DNA of 64,000 nucleotides from Ignelater luminosus (taxonomy: Eukaryota > Arthropoda > Insecta > Coleoptera > Elateridae): positions 298,010-362,009 of the forward strand of contig VTPC01008088.1 of the NCBI GenBank assembly GCA_011009095.1. Reading direction: 5' to 3'. This document shows, one piece after another, positions 1 to 11,300 of this stretch. Both the position numbers and the translations under genes were made by a program. The notes beneath the pieces are model-generated. The model did not search any database, was not told the DNA's origin, and was given only the letters and a program-made list of their open reading frames with translations. Numbering within the stretch: the first letter of the stretch is position 1; each line of letters opens with the position of its first letter.

Positions 1-659
1 TCTGTTTTACTTTCATACTTCTGTAGATATTAGAATTTTTGCGACAAAAGTCTCTTAAGAAATCAGTGCAAAAAGTGGTTATATAAACGAGAAATCTACT
101 CTGCTAGCTTCAATAACAACTTAAACCGATCACTTGTGCCTTTCGATAGTGCCAGATTTAAACCTATGTTCTATCAATTGTAATAAATAAGCTCCCATTG
201 CTGAAGTTCAAATTCGGATCACTCTGTAGACTTTGTAGAAATAATAAACAATATTTTTATTTTTTAGAAAGGATAGCCTTGAAGAAAATCGAAAATCAGT
301 CGGCCATGAAGAAATATTGTTCTAAAATTGGATAATAAGGAAAAGTTACCGCTGAAATTTCATTATCTTCGATGTGTGTTGCCTATCTCTATGTAAAAGT
401 GATAAGATGAACAGACCTTACATCATTAGTTATGTTGATTTTTTTACTTTAGAACCTGCAAAAAAGCACGTTTTAATAGAACTATAGAAGTATATTTGCT
501 TCTGCTTTTCGTGGATTCTTCCATTTGTTTGTTTTGTTCCTTTTTTACTACTTTTGCGTCAGACACGTCAGACATTATAACAATAATCAATACTAACTAC
601 AATGTTCCTAATAATATATATTGTACTTACTGCGTTAGTTATCAATAATAAGGTTTTAT
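1..659. other. AT-rich stretch without a recognised gene
   Basis: Both strands are full of stop codons and no conserved protein motif, RNA gene or terminal repeat was seen. It is the left flank of the hAT-type element that begins at 660; bases 652-659 form that element's probable left target-site duplication. Confidence 0.5.
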
Positions 660-1448
660 CAGTGGCGTAACCTCTTATAGTACAAGAGGTGCAAAGCTCT
701 GGAACCCATGAAAACATTCTGTCAAAATTCTATGCTTTTTATAAAGATTGAAAGCACAATATACTGGTGGATAGTCCAAAATAATTCAATGTCAAGTCTG
801 TTACCATAAAAGATTTTCTAGAATACAGGCCTTATAGGTATATATATTCTGAATTTTCAATCTTTTTCTCATACCCAAATTAAAGAAGGTCTTTTTCCTT
901 GCTACCTAGAATAGGTAGATATCCTTTCGGTATTGATCCCCTTTCTGAAAATTTAGGAATAAACGTTTTTTAGATCTAACTCTGTCTTCTATGGAACATA
1001 TCATATCGTTCGCATTTGTTCTATATTTAAAGTGTAACTGACTGAGATAAACATTCAACAAAGGCGTCCTATAATATTTATGTTATCCTTTTTATTTAAA
1101 TTATGGTTTCAACTGTTTTGTCCATTAGTCTAGCAGGGCTTAAAAAGAGAATGGCAGAGTTTCCCTAAACTAAGATTTTCCTTACATAACTGTAAGAAGT
1201 TGCAATCAAATTCCTATAATATGTGTCAAATATAGTATTGACATATTGGTATATACTAATAGTACCTGATTTCTTTTCTAACTTAAGTCCAAGGCATTAT
1301 CTTCAATTCTGTCTGCACTGGGCTAGGTTTCTTATCCAATCCATCATTATTATTACTAAAAGTAACTAGCAAAGTATATCCTGGTGTTTGAAAATTGAAA
1401 TATATAGATTTAATGCTTCTTCACACTAACAGTTATGTTACGCCACTG
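660..1448. mobile_element. Non-autonomous hAT-type element
   Basis: The element begins CAGTGGCGTAAC at 660 and ends GTTACGCCACTG at 1448, a 12-bp perfect terminal inverted repeat of hAT type. The 8-bp flanks (ggttttat at 652-659, gattgtat at 1449-1456) agree at six of eight positions, as expected of a decayed 8-bp target duplication. No transposase motif is readable in the 789-bp interior, so it is a non-autonomous derivative. The identification rests on ends and flanks, not on coding sequence. Confidence 0.75.
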
Positions 1449-1883
1449 GATTGTATTACCAATAATTAATATTTGTATTTCATTTCAATTAGCTCTTTTT
1501 CTATACGTATAGTATAAGCATAACAATTAAAAGTTGTTCTTAATATAGAATAAGTTAAAAAAGATCTAATTTTAAATTTATTGCTAGTTCAAAATTCCAA
1601 TCTATAGGTAACAAATTTGAATAAACAAATTCAGTGTCGGTTAGGTACTGTACTAATTATCAAAATTCAAACTCCAGTACTATTACGAAATATTTATTAT
1701 TTGAGCAATTAGTAGAAGATAACAAGAGTGTTATAAATTTATAATTTTATAATTCGAAACAAACTTTGACTTATTTACATTTTATAGACCTATTATCTAC
1801 ACATACAACATATGAAAATAGTGTATTACAACCAACACAAGTGTTTAATTTTCTCAGTCTTATAAACAAATAAATTGTAATTC
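1449..1883. other. 3' flank of the two-helix membrane protein gene
   Basis: This AT-rich stretch lies downstream of the stop codon of the minus-strand gene ending at 1884. A minus-strand AATAAA at 1698-1693 is a candidate poly(A) signal about 190 bases past the stop. Nothing else was recognised. Confidence 0.3.
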
Positions 1884-2365
1884 TTAACTTATATCAGAGT
1901 GTGGTGGTGAATAAGGCGGTAAGCTGTTGCCAGGGCTATGTCCTTTGTGACCACCGTGCCTCCAAGGGGTTGTTAATGCCCAAGAAGTACGTGCGCTCAT
2001 GGGCGGAGCCGATGCTTGAGCAGTTCGTCTCTGTTCCTCCAACGTTTGTTGTAACCATAATTCTGCGCTTCTATCTCTCTTCTCCAGTGCCCTTTTCCTT
2101 TGAAATTCAACGAACAAGCAAGACCCAACTCCGACGAATAAGAGCAATATCAGTAAGGCAAATAATATAATTTTTTTGGTATCGCCTTCAGTAAAAAGTC
2201 CGATGCATATTCCAACAATTACGATTATAAGAATGAGTACTATCGTTAACGTTAGTATTATCAAGCTACCTCGTCGCTCTGAAATAAAATTTTTAAATAT
2301 AAAAAAAACTGCGAAAATAAAACGTAATCGAGATTTTTACCTGTAGTTCTCTTGGAGCTCTCCAT
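1884..2365 (-). CDS. Small two-helix membrane protein, unrecognised
   Basis: Two exons, 2365..2341 and 2278..1884, encode 139 residues. The ATG at 2365-2363 opens MESSKRTTE; the first exon ends CTACAG before GTAAAA, and the second follows an AG at 2280-2279. The split codon GAG joins in frame, while the alternative acceptor 2 nt downstream would break the frame. Two hydrophobic helices are visible at about residues 14-36 and 45-65, linked by a short charged turn (TEGDTKK), so both termini probably face the cytosol. The tail from residue 66 starts with a basic and acidic, coiled-coil-like stretch (EFQRKRALEKRDR), then becomes Pro/Ser/His rich and ends LPPYSPPHSDIS. LPPY fits the LPxY type of WW-domain ligand, which is an inference. 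I do not recognise the family; function is unknown. The gene model is well supported by phase, less so without transcripts. Confidence 0.7.
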
Positions 2366-3862
2366 TTCCTAGTTTCTGTGTACAAACAACTCCGTATTGC
2401 CACTTTCTTTTTAGGTTATGAATAACATTTTTATATTTATCGATCATAGCACAAATAAACTCTCACTTAGTTGGATTAGATAATGTTTGTTTTCAACCAG
2501 ATTCTAGATAAGAATTTTGCGTAACGTAAGGAATTTAAAATGCATAGGAAGGTGTCTGCTGTCTTTTATTAAACTACTTACTTATTTTTAAAGTCCTACA
2601 CATCGCTAACTTACTTTCTCTAATATTTCTCACGAAAGGTTAAAAGTTGATAATATACTTTCATTTTCATAGTAGTTTATTAAAATTTAAATAATTAGAA
2701 AATAATTCTATGGATGAGAAAAAGAACTGAGTGAATTTACTTACAATTACTTTATTGTATGTCTTATTAAACTTTCGCAAACTAAAAGAATATTTATTAT
2801 TATTATTGTAGATACATCAACATCTCTCAAACTCGAATTTTCAGGTTACCGATACTTTCCGTTTAAATCTTCAATTTACGCGCTGTTTGAATTCAGAAAC
2901 GTATTTATGGAGATAGGTATACGTTCCGAATTACCTTTCTGCGAGTGCAGCTTCATGTACACAGATTCAATCATTCAAAGTATGTATACTTTGTCTAATT
3001 TCCGGTTTTTATAGTCAATCCCCCTCCTTTGGATTCACAAGATTATGCACACTGAAATCTTAAATTCTACATGGAATTTTATTCAACTGCAATAACACAA
3101 GATTTTGCTTGAGTTCAAGTTTTGAAAAAGAATAATAAAAGAATAAACTAATAATAAATGAATATGTAACATAATGGCTTCTGCCGGTGGCGTTAAAAGA
3201 AGATGGACATAAATAATTAACAACAATAATTCTTTAAATGTATACAAGAGCACTGGTATTACAAATAGAACAAATAATTATTTTTATATTATTGCACTAT
3301 AAAAAATTTCTTGGTTTTATAAATGCATCAATAAAATAATGCTTGCTTCACATTGTTTGCGATTGATATTCCTCTGTCCGTATTCTGTAATTTCTAACAA
3401 CCCCTGTTAAGTATTAACATCTGCCGTTAAAATATCAGAATACAATTTTGATTGGCCGCAATCATGACAACAAAATTTAATGAGGCTGTTAAGAACAGCA
3501 GAAAATTATTTCTAACCCTTAGTGCTAATGCGATTTTAATATTCTTCATAGTTTCATGCCTAGACACTGAAAAGGCCTATACCATTATGGTATATAGTAC
3601 ATCATCCTAGACTCAGTCTCTGCAACTGTAAACACCGAAAAGGTTCATCTGGTTGAATGTATGGATTTGAATCAAGAGTGGAACTTTCGATTTTCCTTGG
3701 TAGGTATACCACAGCAGTTCAGTCAGAATATTTTGCTATCCTCGCATAGATCTAGACTAAAATATTTAATTTGACAACACTGTCGATCTTGCCCATTTTG
3801 GCCCAAACCACTTTTCAAAAAAAGCTAATATCATTGCCACTACGACTATTATAGTTCCTAAT
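2366..3862. other. Upstream flank of the membrane protein gene; no other gene seen
   Basis: AT-rich sequence with no long reading frame, conserved motif or clear inverted repeat. The part nearest 2366 presumably holds the 5' UTR and promoter of the minus-strand gene, but no core promoter element could be assigned with confidence. Confidence 0.35.
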
Positions 3863-4706
3863 CGTAGCCGGTGCCAGCTATGCAGACCATGGGCTCCGGC
3901 AGCATGTTTTTCAGGGAGGTGCGACCAATTTTGGTGAGGGGGGGGGTTAGAAGTTGAAAGTTAAATCTCACTACACGTTTCAGTAATTAAGTGGTGCGTT
4001 TTAGTAAAAAAAACACGTTAATTGCAGTTTCCGAAGACACAATCTTTCGGTAAGTACGAACAGAAGTGGATCAGCTGATTCGTGCGATTTTGTTTCTCGC
4101 GCGGTAAACATGCAGAAAAACGGGAAAACAATATTTCCATTCAATTGTGTTTATATTTGCATCTTTGTAAAAAATAAAAATTTTGAAAAATCCTGAAAAT
4201 CTCTAAAGACGTCTGACAGTTCCAATTTTGACAGCTTTTCAGAGATTTTCATAGTTTTTCAGACCTTTTCAGAGATTGATTTTCTACAAGGGCATAATTT
4301 AAATATACATATTCAACGAACTCCAAAGGAGTCGTTACTGAATTTACGAAGTCTGTCTGTCTGTCCGCATTTTTTGTCAAATTTTGAAATTTTGACTTCA
4401 GATTTGGATTCTACATCAAAAACTAAAGACTATCTTCGTTTTTTGGTAACTGTTCGGGAACATGGTCAAAATGGCCGCCGAAAATTGAAAAATTTTCAAA
4501 AATTTTTTTTTCACTTTAGAATCGTATTCTACATCAAAAAAGAGAAACGTATACCACAATAGATTCTTAACATAGCGTATAACACCCCCTGCAGCAGTTT
4601 GTATTCCAGTTTGACATTTAGTCTAAAAGCTAGGGTGCACGTGCACCCCCTTCCACCCCCCCTTCGTGGCGCCCATGGACGCAGACCATAGCTGGCCCCG
4701 GTTACG
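3863..4706. mobile_element. Non-autonomous DNA element with ~35-bp inverted ends
   Basis: Bases 3863-3896 (CGTAGCCGGTGCCAGCTATG and onward) are the imperfect reverse complement of 4671-4706, with a small indel. Subterminal G-rich (about 3935-3950) and C-rich (about 4645-4662) tracts also complement each other. The interior is AT-rich and carries a short GTCT repeat near 4350; no transposase is readable. No convincing target-site duplication was found, so the superfamily is not assigned. Confidence 0.55.
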
Positions 4707-4762
4707 TACACCATATACACCAAGGTCAATATAATACATATTTATTATACTAATCATATATA

Positions 4763-5070
4763 CGGGGTTTTCACAGAGCAGTGGGACATAGCAAGAAAAC
4801 ATGTAAAATAGGTTTCTGGCAAATACTGTTATCTCCCCAGTGTTGTTTCAGAAAAATTCAAATCGCAGTTGTTCAACACTACAAATTGGACAGGTACAAA
4901 ACGCGATTTTTTAATCTTATTTATTAGCGGAAATTCTGATACGTCAGATCGCTCCTTGTTATTCCAGTAATATTGTGCAATACTCTAAACCACTACTGGA
5001 AAGATAATATTTGCCGAAAACCTATTTTACGTGCATTCTTGCTATGTTCCACTGCCCCGTGGAAACCCTG
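4763..5070. mobile_element. Tc1/mariner-type MITE with ~55-bp inverted repeats
   Basis: The left end (CGGGGTTTTCACAGAGCAGT and following) and the right end (reverse complement CAGGGTTTCCACGGGGCAGT and following) match over about 55 bp, including a shared GTAAAATAGGTTT. A TA dinucleotide flanks each side (4761-4762 and 5071-5072), the target duplication of Tc1/mariner elements. The 308-bp body has no coding capacity. The short open frame over its right half is an artefact of the repeat. Confidence 0.7.
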
Positions 5071-5513
5071 TATAATATATAACATAGTATGTTCGGAAAA
5101 AACGCTAAGTAAGCCATTATATATTTATAATAACGTACGTCTTAGAGTACGTACTTTTATTTAGATTTAATCAACTGCTTATCATTATGAAAAAATTGAC
5201 ACTTGATTATTTAAATTGGTGTGTTCAATGGACTCAGCAGTTTTAGCTCTTAGCTTGCCTACAATTACCGTAACTTACTGAATGACAAAACCTATTATGA
5301 AATATCGCTTTAATTTATTTTCTGCTAGAATTTGTCAGTTATTCTCAGTATAAAAAAATAACTCGTTCTGTATAACTAAATATATAAGGTTTTTGTTTAT
5401 GTACCTAATTTGACATATGCCAAAGTTAACCTCAAAATATACAGTGACTTATCTCATTTTGTGTAAACGATTACGAAAAAGTTTGTTCCTTAGTGATACA
5501 CGCGCGCTTTCAC

Positions 5514-5667
5514 CAGTGGTGTATTGGAAGGGGAACGCGGGGGAACGACGTTCCTCTAGTTACCAATAAATATTAAATATTCTTTTAAAAATCAAATTAT
5601 TTTTATATAAAAATTGTAATATGACAATCAGCGTTCCCCCACTATTTTTTTTAGCTATACATCACTG
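5514..5667. mobile_element. 154-bp hAT-type MITE
   Basis: The element starts CAGTGGTGTAT and ends ATACATCACTG. The 8-bp flanks gctttcac (5506-5513) and gctgtcac (5668-5675) agree at seven of eight positions, the duplication length typical of hAT transposases. Both subterminal regions carry the string GTTCCCC or its complement. It is too short for any gene and must have been mobilised in trans. Confidence 0.75.
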
Positions 5668-6045
5668 GCTGTCACTATTCAGGCACTCAGTCTTTTTTGC
5701 AGCACTCGGCTTGAGTCTCATGTTTCAAATTTCGGTCTTACTCTTGAAATGTGACGTGACAGTGCACTTGTATCAAAAATAACTATTTTGCATATTGATG
5801 ATGAAAGTTAACTTTTTTAACGAAAAATCGTAAAGACTGCTAACCCCTAACTACATTATTGAACATCTTTTTACATCTTTACATTATAATTTATGATAGA
5901 AAGGCAATTCATATACAGTAACCTAAAGAGTTAGGAGGAGAATTTAAGAGCAGCCCACTACTAAAAATTCCATCATTTGCCACGCGATATCCAAACTTTC
6001 TGTGGGATTTAGAGAAAGAGAGAATCAAAAAATGCTACAAAAATA

Positions 6046-6198
6046 CAGTGTCATTTAAAAAACCAAAGTTGTGTTCATTTCCGGTTTAACCGGAAATGCA
6101 AAAACATATTTGAAAGTGTCACCAAATAGCACACATGCTCATAGACAATCGCAAGATAAAAAAGTTATTGAGTGTTCCCTTCTTTTTGAATGACACTG
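6046..6198. mobile_element. 153-bp mariner-type MITE
   Basis: The ends CAGTGTCATTTAAAAAA and, read from the other side, CAGTGTCATTCAAAAAGAAG are inverted repeats flanked by TA on both sides (6044-6045 and 6199-6200). The centre carries a perfect palindrome TTCCGGTTTAACCGGAA near 6078-6094, which would extend a hairpin. There is no coding sequence. Confidence 0.7.
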
Positions 6199-7030
6199 TA
6201 TATTATGTACTTACCTGTTTGACAGATTTGGGATATGGAAATACTACAACTGATAATCAGACCGATTTGATTTTTAGCTGGTGTGGGTGTGCTCATTGGA
6301 AAATTACTGAATTCTTAATGTTGTTATAGTAAAATATATTGTTTTTCATATTTCTTAAGGTATCTTTATAGTTGCTTATTGTACTCCAGAATCTTCCGCT
6401 AAATTTACTCATAATTTAAAAAAGAAAATCGATTTTCAAGAAGCTTTATATGGTTTGCAAAATTTTAAGATTGTGATTGCTAATCATATTGATCATGAAA
6501 TTAGAAGTGAGTATTCAATTTTTTTTTGTTCTGCAATGGTATTACAATGAAGGAATTGAAATTACAAGCTGCTGCGTTTGCTAACTGTTGAGCAAAAGCA
6601 AAGGAAGACTATGTTGAAAAATAAAAAAAAGTTTTGTTTTAACAGCCTTTGCAATTAATTATGAATTCGTCCTCGCATGTTGTGCAGACAACATAATGAT
6701 AGAATCCAGTAAATTTTTTATATGTAGGATATGTAACATTGGTGACAAACTACTTTGTTAATAAAATAATAATGACCTTATATAGGATTGTTTTTTTATT
6801 GATTGTTCAGATAGAGTTGGAATAGAGAATACTATTTAGTAAAATTCAGATTAAAAAAATTTACTCAATAAATATTTATTTTTAAAATTAATTCCATATT
6901 TTAAAATTACTAAATATTTAAATTCTCCCCATTTCTTAAAATAGTTAAACAATAGTACTATAATTATAACAAATATAAAACTCTTAATTTCATGTAAATT
7001 AATTTAAATCACTCACTATTGTTAATATTT
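6199..7030. other. 3' flank of the RNF181-like gene; no gene seen
   Basis: AT-rich intergenic DNA. It includes the 3' UTR of the minus-strand RING gene; a minus-strand AATAAA near 6870 is a candidate poly(A) signal. No protein motif or terminal repeat was recognised in the remainder. Confidence 0.35.
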
Positions 7031-7581
7031 CTAGGTAAACATGGAATTATGAAGATTTTCAATATCACTAGCACGTTCTTTTGCTCGTTTCTTTTCTTTC
7101 CTATAGGCTTCATAATACTCATCGTTAGTTGGTAATTCATAGCGACATAAAGGGCAAGAATTAGTCTGTAAAGAATCTGTATGAATATAAATTACATTTA
7201 CAAATAAAATCATTTACCTTTGCTAACCAAGCCTTTATACATGCTGAATGAAACTTATGTTTACATGGCATTATTTTAATATTCTCTGCTTCCTCATATT
7301 CTTTAAGGCATATATGGCATTGGCCTCCTAGATGTTAAGAATAAACTACTTCTCAAACTAAATTTATCATTACATTATTGCTTACCCTTTTGTTTGATTT
7401 TTTCTTCTAATAAATTATCAATTGCATTTTGTGAAGCAGGAGGTGCCAATTGATTTGGAAGACCCAATTCATCAAACATATTAAAATCTGCTAATAATCT
7501 CATGAGATTATTAGCATCTATTATTTCCCGATCTTCAACAGTATTTGCATCAACCCCTCTTTCTTCGAAATAATCTGCCAT
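7031..7581 (-). CDS. RNF181: E3 ubiquitin ligase RNF181 homologue (RING-H2)
   Basis: Three exons, 7581..7386, 7327..7218 and 7165..7031, with 58- and 52-bp introns (GTAAGC/TAG and GTAAAT/CAG) and matching phases, give 146 residues against about 153 in the human protein. The N-terminus MADYFEERG resembles the RNF181 start. The central RING-H2 reads CHIC, then MPCKHKFHSAC, then CPLC, with all eight zinc ligands (C3H2C3) present and the hydrophobic and Trp positions (CIKAWL) expected to contact an E2. After the RING come CRYELPTNDEYYE and a basic helix, ending NLHNSMFT, the family's conserved C-terminus. From the family, this is a cytosolic RING E3 that transfers ubiquitin from an E2 to substrates; the substrates here are not knowable from sequence. 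It is transcribed divergently from the TGN38-family gene. No sign of pseudogenisation. Confidence 0.93.
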
Positions 7582-8370
7582 AATTGTCTAAACTCACTTT
7601 TTCTGTATATCTCACAGCACAATTAACTTACAAATGTGGCAATCGTACCCAACGTTCTTCTAGGAAAAATAAGTTAATATCACTTATAAATTTAATGGAA
7701 TGAATGACTATTACTTTTTTAGCTATTCATAGTACTAATTGTTTAACAATAACATAACCAAACTTTTTTTGCTTTCACTTTTGACGTGTTGACACTAAAA
7801 AATCAGTCTGAGGCGTAACAATACGAATTTTGTAGAAGGCAAATGCGTATAATGTAGAATTCGATATTAATAAGCTGGACGTGTAGAAGGAAGCAAACAA
7901 ATAAGTAAATTTGTTCTTGCTTCTTTAAATTCAACCAACTAAACTGTTGTACATAGTAGATTACAGTAATGGGTTTAAATTTGAGTAAAAAAGGGACTAA
8001 CTGCACCATTTAAAATCAAGCACGACAATGAAGTATTACGTCACTTCGTACGGCTATCTTCGTATTGTACTTCGCTAATTATCGCCCTTCCTGCTTCTGT
8101 CAAAATCTCAAAATTGTTAATTTTGTCAGCTGTCAAGCATATGCCAAGTGTCAAGTGTGTCAACGTTGTTGATGCAATTCTTTATATTTAATTTAGTCAT
8201 TCTCGTGATAAAAGTTGATAGTGTAGTGCATCAGTTGGAAGAAACGAAATAAATTTAAAAATTCGTCCAAAAGTCTTATAGTACTCCTCCTTCATGTGAA
8301 TGTGTACATAACCTATCATCTGATTAAAAATTTTTTTAATTTCTTTTTAAGAATCAAAAACAGTCTAGCA
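7582..8370. promoter_or_regulatory. Shared head-to-head promoter region of RNF181 and TGN38-type genes
   Basis: These 789 bp separate the ATG codons of two divergent genes, so both promoters and 5' UTRs must fit here unless distal noncoding exons exist. A TCAGT at 8230-8234 matches the arthropod initiator and would give the plus gene a leader of about 140 bases; this is a weak, short match. An acceptor-like polypyrimidine tract ending AG at about 8351 might mark a 5' UTR intron. No TATA box is clearly placed. Confidence 0.35.
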
Positions 8371-11300
8371 ATGCGTTTATATCACGTTTGTATATTTCTT
8401 GTCCTTATGTTAATAAATATTTATGCTAAGCCGGTACTTCATGTTTCTGTTTATGAAAAGTTAAACATTTCAGTCAGTGATCTAAAGTGTCCTTACTTAC
8501 AAACAACTAAACTTTTTGAACCTCAACCTCCCTTCCTATCTAGCTGCACCGATTTTTCAGTTGCAAAATCCCTAACGGTTGTAAATGAAAATAATGTAAA
8601 TCAAGCTGTGTGTTTATTATATTACAATAGTTTCAAACAGCTTTGTTCCGCATCAAATAATGTGTCTGAAAATGATTTGAAAATGTTTCTCTCTAATGAA
8701 CTCATTGATAAAGCCCTTTCTACATATCAAAAAGAATGGATTTGCACATCATTGGAAAATAATCAGTTGTTTGCTGAAGATGCCAAACCCGGAATAGATA
8801 TTGTTTATAAATATATAAAAAATGGGGAATGTGCTAGACTTTGTACAGATTTTGATGAAAATCCAAAACCTGCTTGTGCTTTGACAGCTTTAATGGTTAA
8901 TTACACTATGAAACTGCAATCAAATTATGATTCTCCTGAACGAGCAAAGGAAACAGTGCCCAAAACTAAACCAAATATTACTGTACATAATGCAGATCAT
9001 TCTGATATTGCACAAGGCAGTGCTGCAGAAGAGAAAAATTCTATTAAAAATCCAAATTTAGTGTTAGCTGATAAACAAAATGTAGATATTAATAATCCCA
9101 TTAATAAGAATCCATCCGAGTTAAAAACTAACCCACAAAGTACCGAAGATGTTCAAAATAATGCAGATAAGAAAATTGAATTGCCGGGTAGAAATGTACA
9201 AGTGTCTGAAACTTTTGAAAATTCCAATTTAAAGAAAACCGCTACACAAAGAATATCACCAGAACTAAATCATGATTTAAATTCAGATATAAGAAATCTT
9301 TTGCCCACAACACAAGTTGTATTAAATACTGACATACCTGTAAGCAATGTCCTTGATGAGAATATAATTGCTGTTAAACAAAATCAAGATGCTCACACAA
9401 TTCCTGAGCAAGAGATCAATAAAGAAGAGGGGATTAAAGAGAGCTCCCCAGAGGTACCTAAGAAGATACAAACAGTAGAAGACAATAACGAGAATGTAAA
9501 TAATGTTGATGTCAACAAGAATACTGAAGTTAAACCGGAAGAACAAAAAGATGATTTGTCATTTTCACCAAATTTGGAACCTCCAGCACAGGCCAATGGT
9601 GATAAAAAGATTGAAGAAAACATTCCAAAAATAGAGGAAAAGGGAAATAGTAAATCAACAACTAAAAATGATGTAGATGTAGAGATGCCACTGTTGGAAA
9701 ATGAACCAGATGATGTAGTGATTGATAAAGAAGCTACTGAACGTAAGTAATTCTTTGTCTTAGTTTATAGAAATATTACTAAAAATGTTCCACTTTTTAA
9801 TTCAAGATTTGTTAATTAGTCCATAATGTTATAAGTATAACCCGGTGTAATCTTTTGTTTTTATTGCATTTTTTATGGTGTATTTTAATAAATGATTGTA
9901 GGTACTGGATAGTTAGAAACTAAAATTGTTACTTTTTGTCTTTGTTTCAAAGAAAAGATTCAAAGTTGTGAAGTATTCATCACTCTCAGTGTTTAAGGTT
10001 ATTGGCAAGGTTTTCAACTTTGCATCTACTTACATATGTTTCTGGTTAGCATACAAGCTTATTGCTAAACTTTGAATTTTAGTTGGAACTCTAGTTGATG
10101 TGAAACTGTTTGATACAAAGAATCCATACAAACACAAAATCTAGGTTTATTTCACTTTAAAGCAAGATTATGTACTGAAATAAAAACTAAAACTTTGTAT
10201 ACCTTCTTTCTTTTATAATTAACCTTATTACCTAAAATAGGGTTATCCAATAAGGCCGAATTTTGGGCTCCCTGGAACGTGATCTCACCTGTACTGTTTG
10301 AAAGACAGTTCATAGTAGTTTATTATTCTGAAATAAAATTTTGTAATGTCAGTGTTTTACAACCCCATTCCTGCCCTCAAAGATAAGAAGTCTTAACATT
10401 CTGTACTCATTATGAATTACCATAAAAACTTTATTATTGCATAAATATTGATATTTGTAAATAAAGCATACCCAAGAGACCAAGCATACATTTATAAATA
10501 ATAAAGTAGACATCAATCATTATTTAGTGTTTCAAAGCACAACAAAGTAGTGCTGCTAGGACATCCACGACACGACTTGAACTCCGGGTTTTCACAATGC
10601 AGTACACTACTTACTTTGTTTCGTAAAAAAGTTAAGCGCTAACGCCATAATGCGGGTACAATGGTGATTTGTGGACTACAACATCAAAAATTACGTTTTC
10701 TATAACTATAGAACAGAGCAGAGAACATTATTCTTTTTGGATGTAGCCCCATTTTTTTGAAAGAAACGTATTCTGATACTCCAAACAATTCTGAAATAAG
10801 GAAATGCTTCATTAAAACTACAGCAATTATCCTCTCTTTATATCTCTCACTTACTACACAGAAAATTGTGCAAGAATAGTTGAAGCATCCTGAGCTGACG
10901 AATAAATGCCAGAAGATGTGAATAGAATGGAATCCATGTAGGCAGCAAACCCAAAATACCACAGCAGAGCTGCTAGCTACTGCAACACCCTGCAGTACGA
11001 GCTTCTGACTTGCAAGTACAATAATACCTCTTGCATCATTTGGTTTGGAAAGTATCTTATATAGATTTTATACAATTTACCATCAGTAGAACGTGATGGC
11101 ATTAGCATCCTGCATCCTGATGTGATTGGGTTCTTTAATTTGGTTACAGTAAACATATTGGCTTTTTCTATTTCTGACGTAAGTATTTCAAGAGGCGATG
11201 AATGTTCAATGGGGCATTATCCATCGCGAGTCCTGAAAAAGTGCAGGAATTTTGCTTGATAAGCTAAGGGGATGCTGTTGCAAAAACCCCTATCAACAAC

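Noticed and set aside
1901..2170. Plus-strand 89-residue frame
   Set aside because: It is antisense to the spliced two-helix protein gene and has no start context or homology.
8296..8370. N-terminal extension of the TGN38-family protein from 8296
   Set aside because: The frame there begins with GTG, not ATG. The ATG at 8371 is followed directly by a good signal peptide.
9322..9623. Minus-strand open frames opposite the TGN38-family exon 1
   Set aside because: They lie wholly antisense to a well-supported exon and have no domain; they are shadows of its low-complexity codons.
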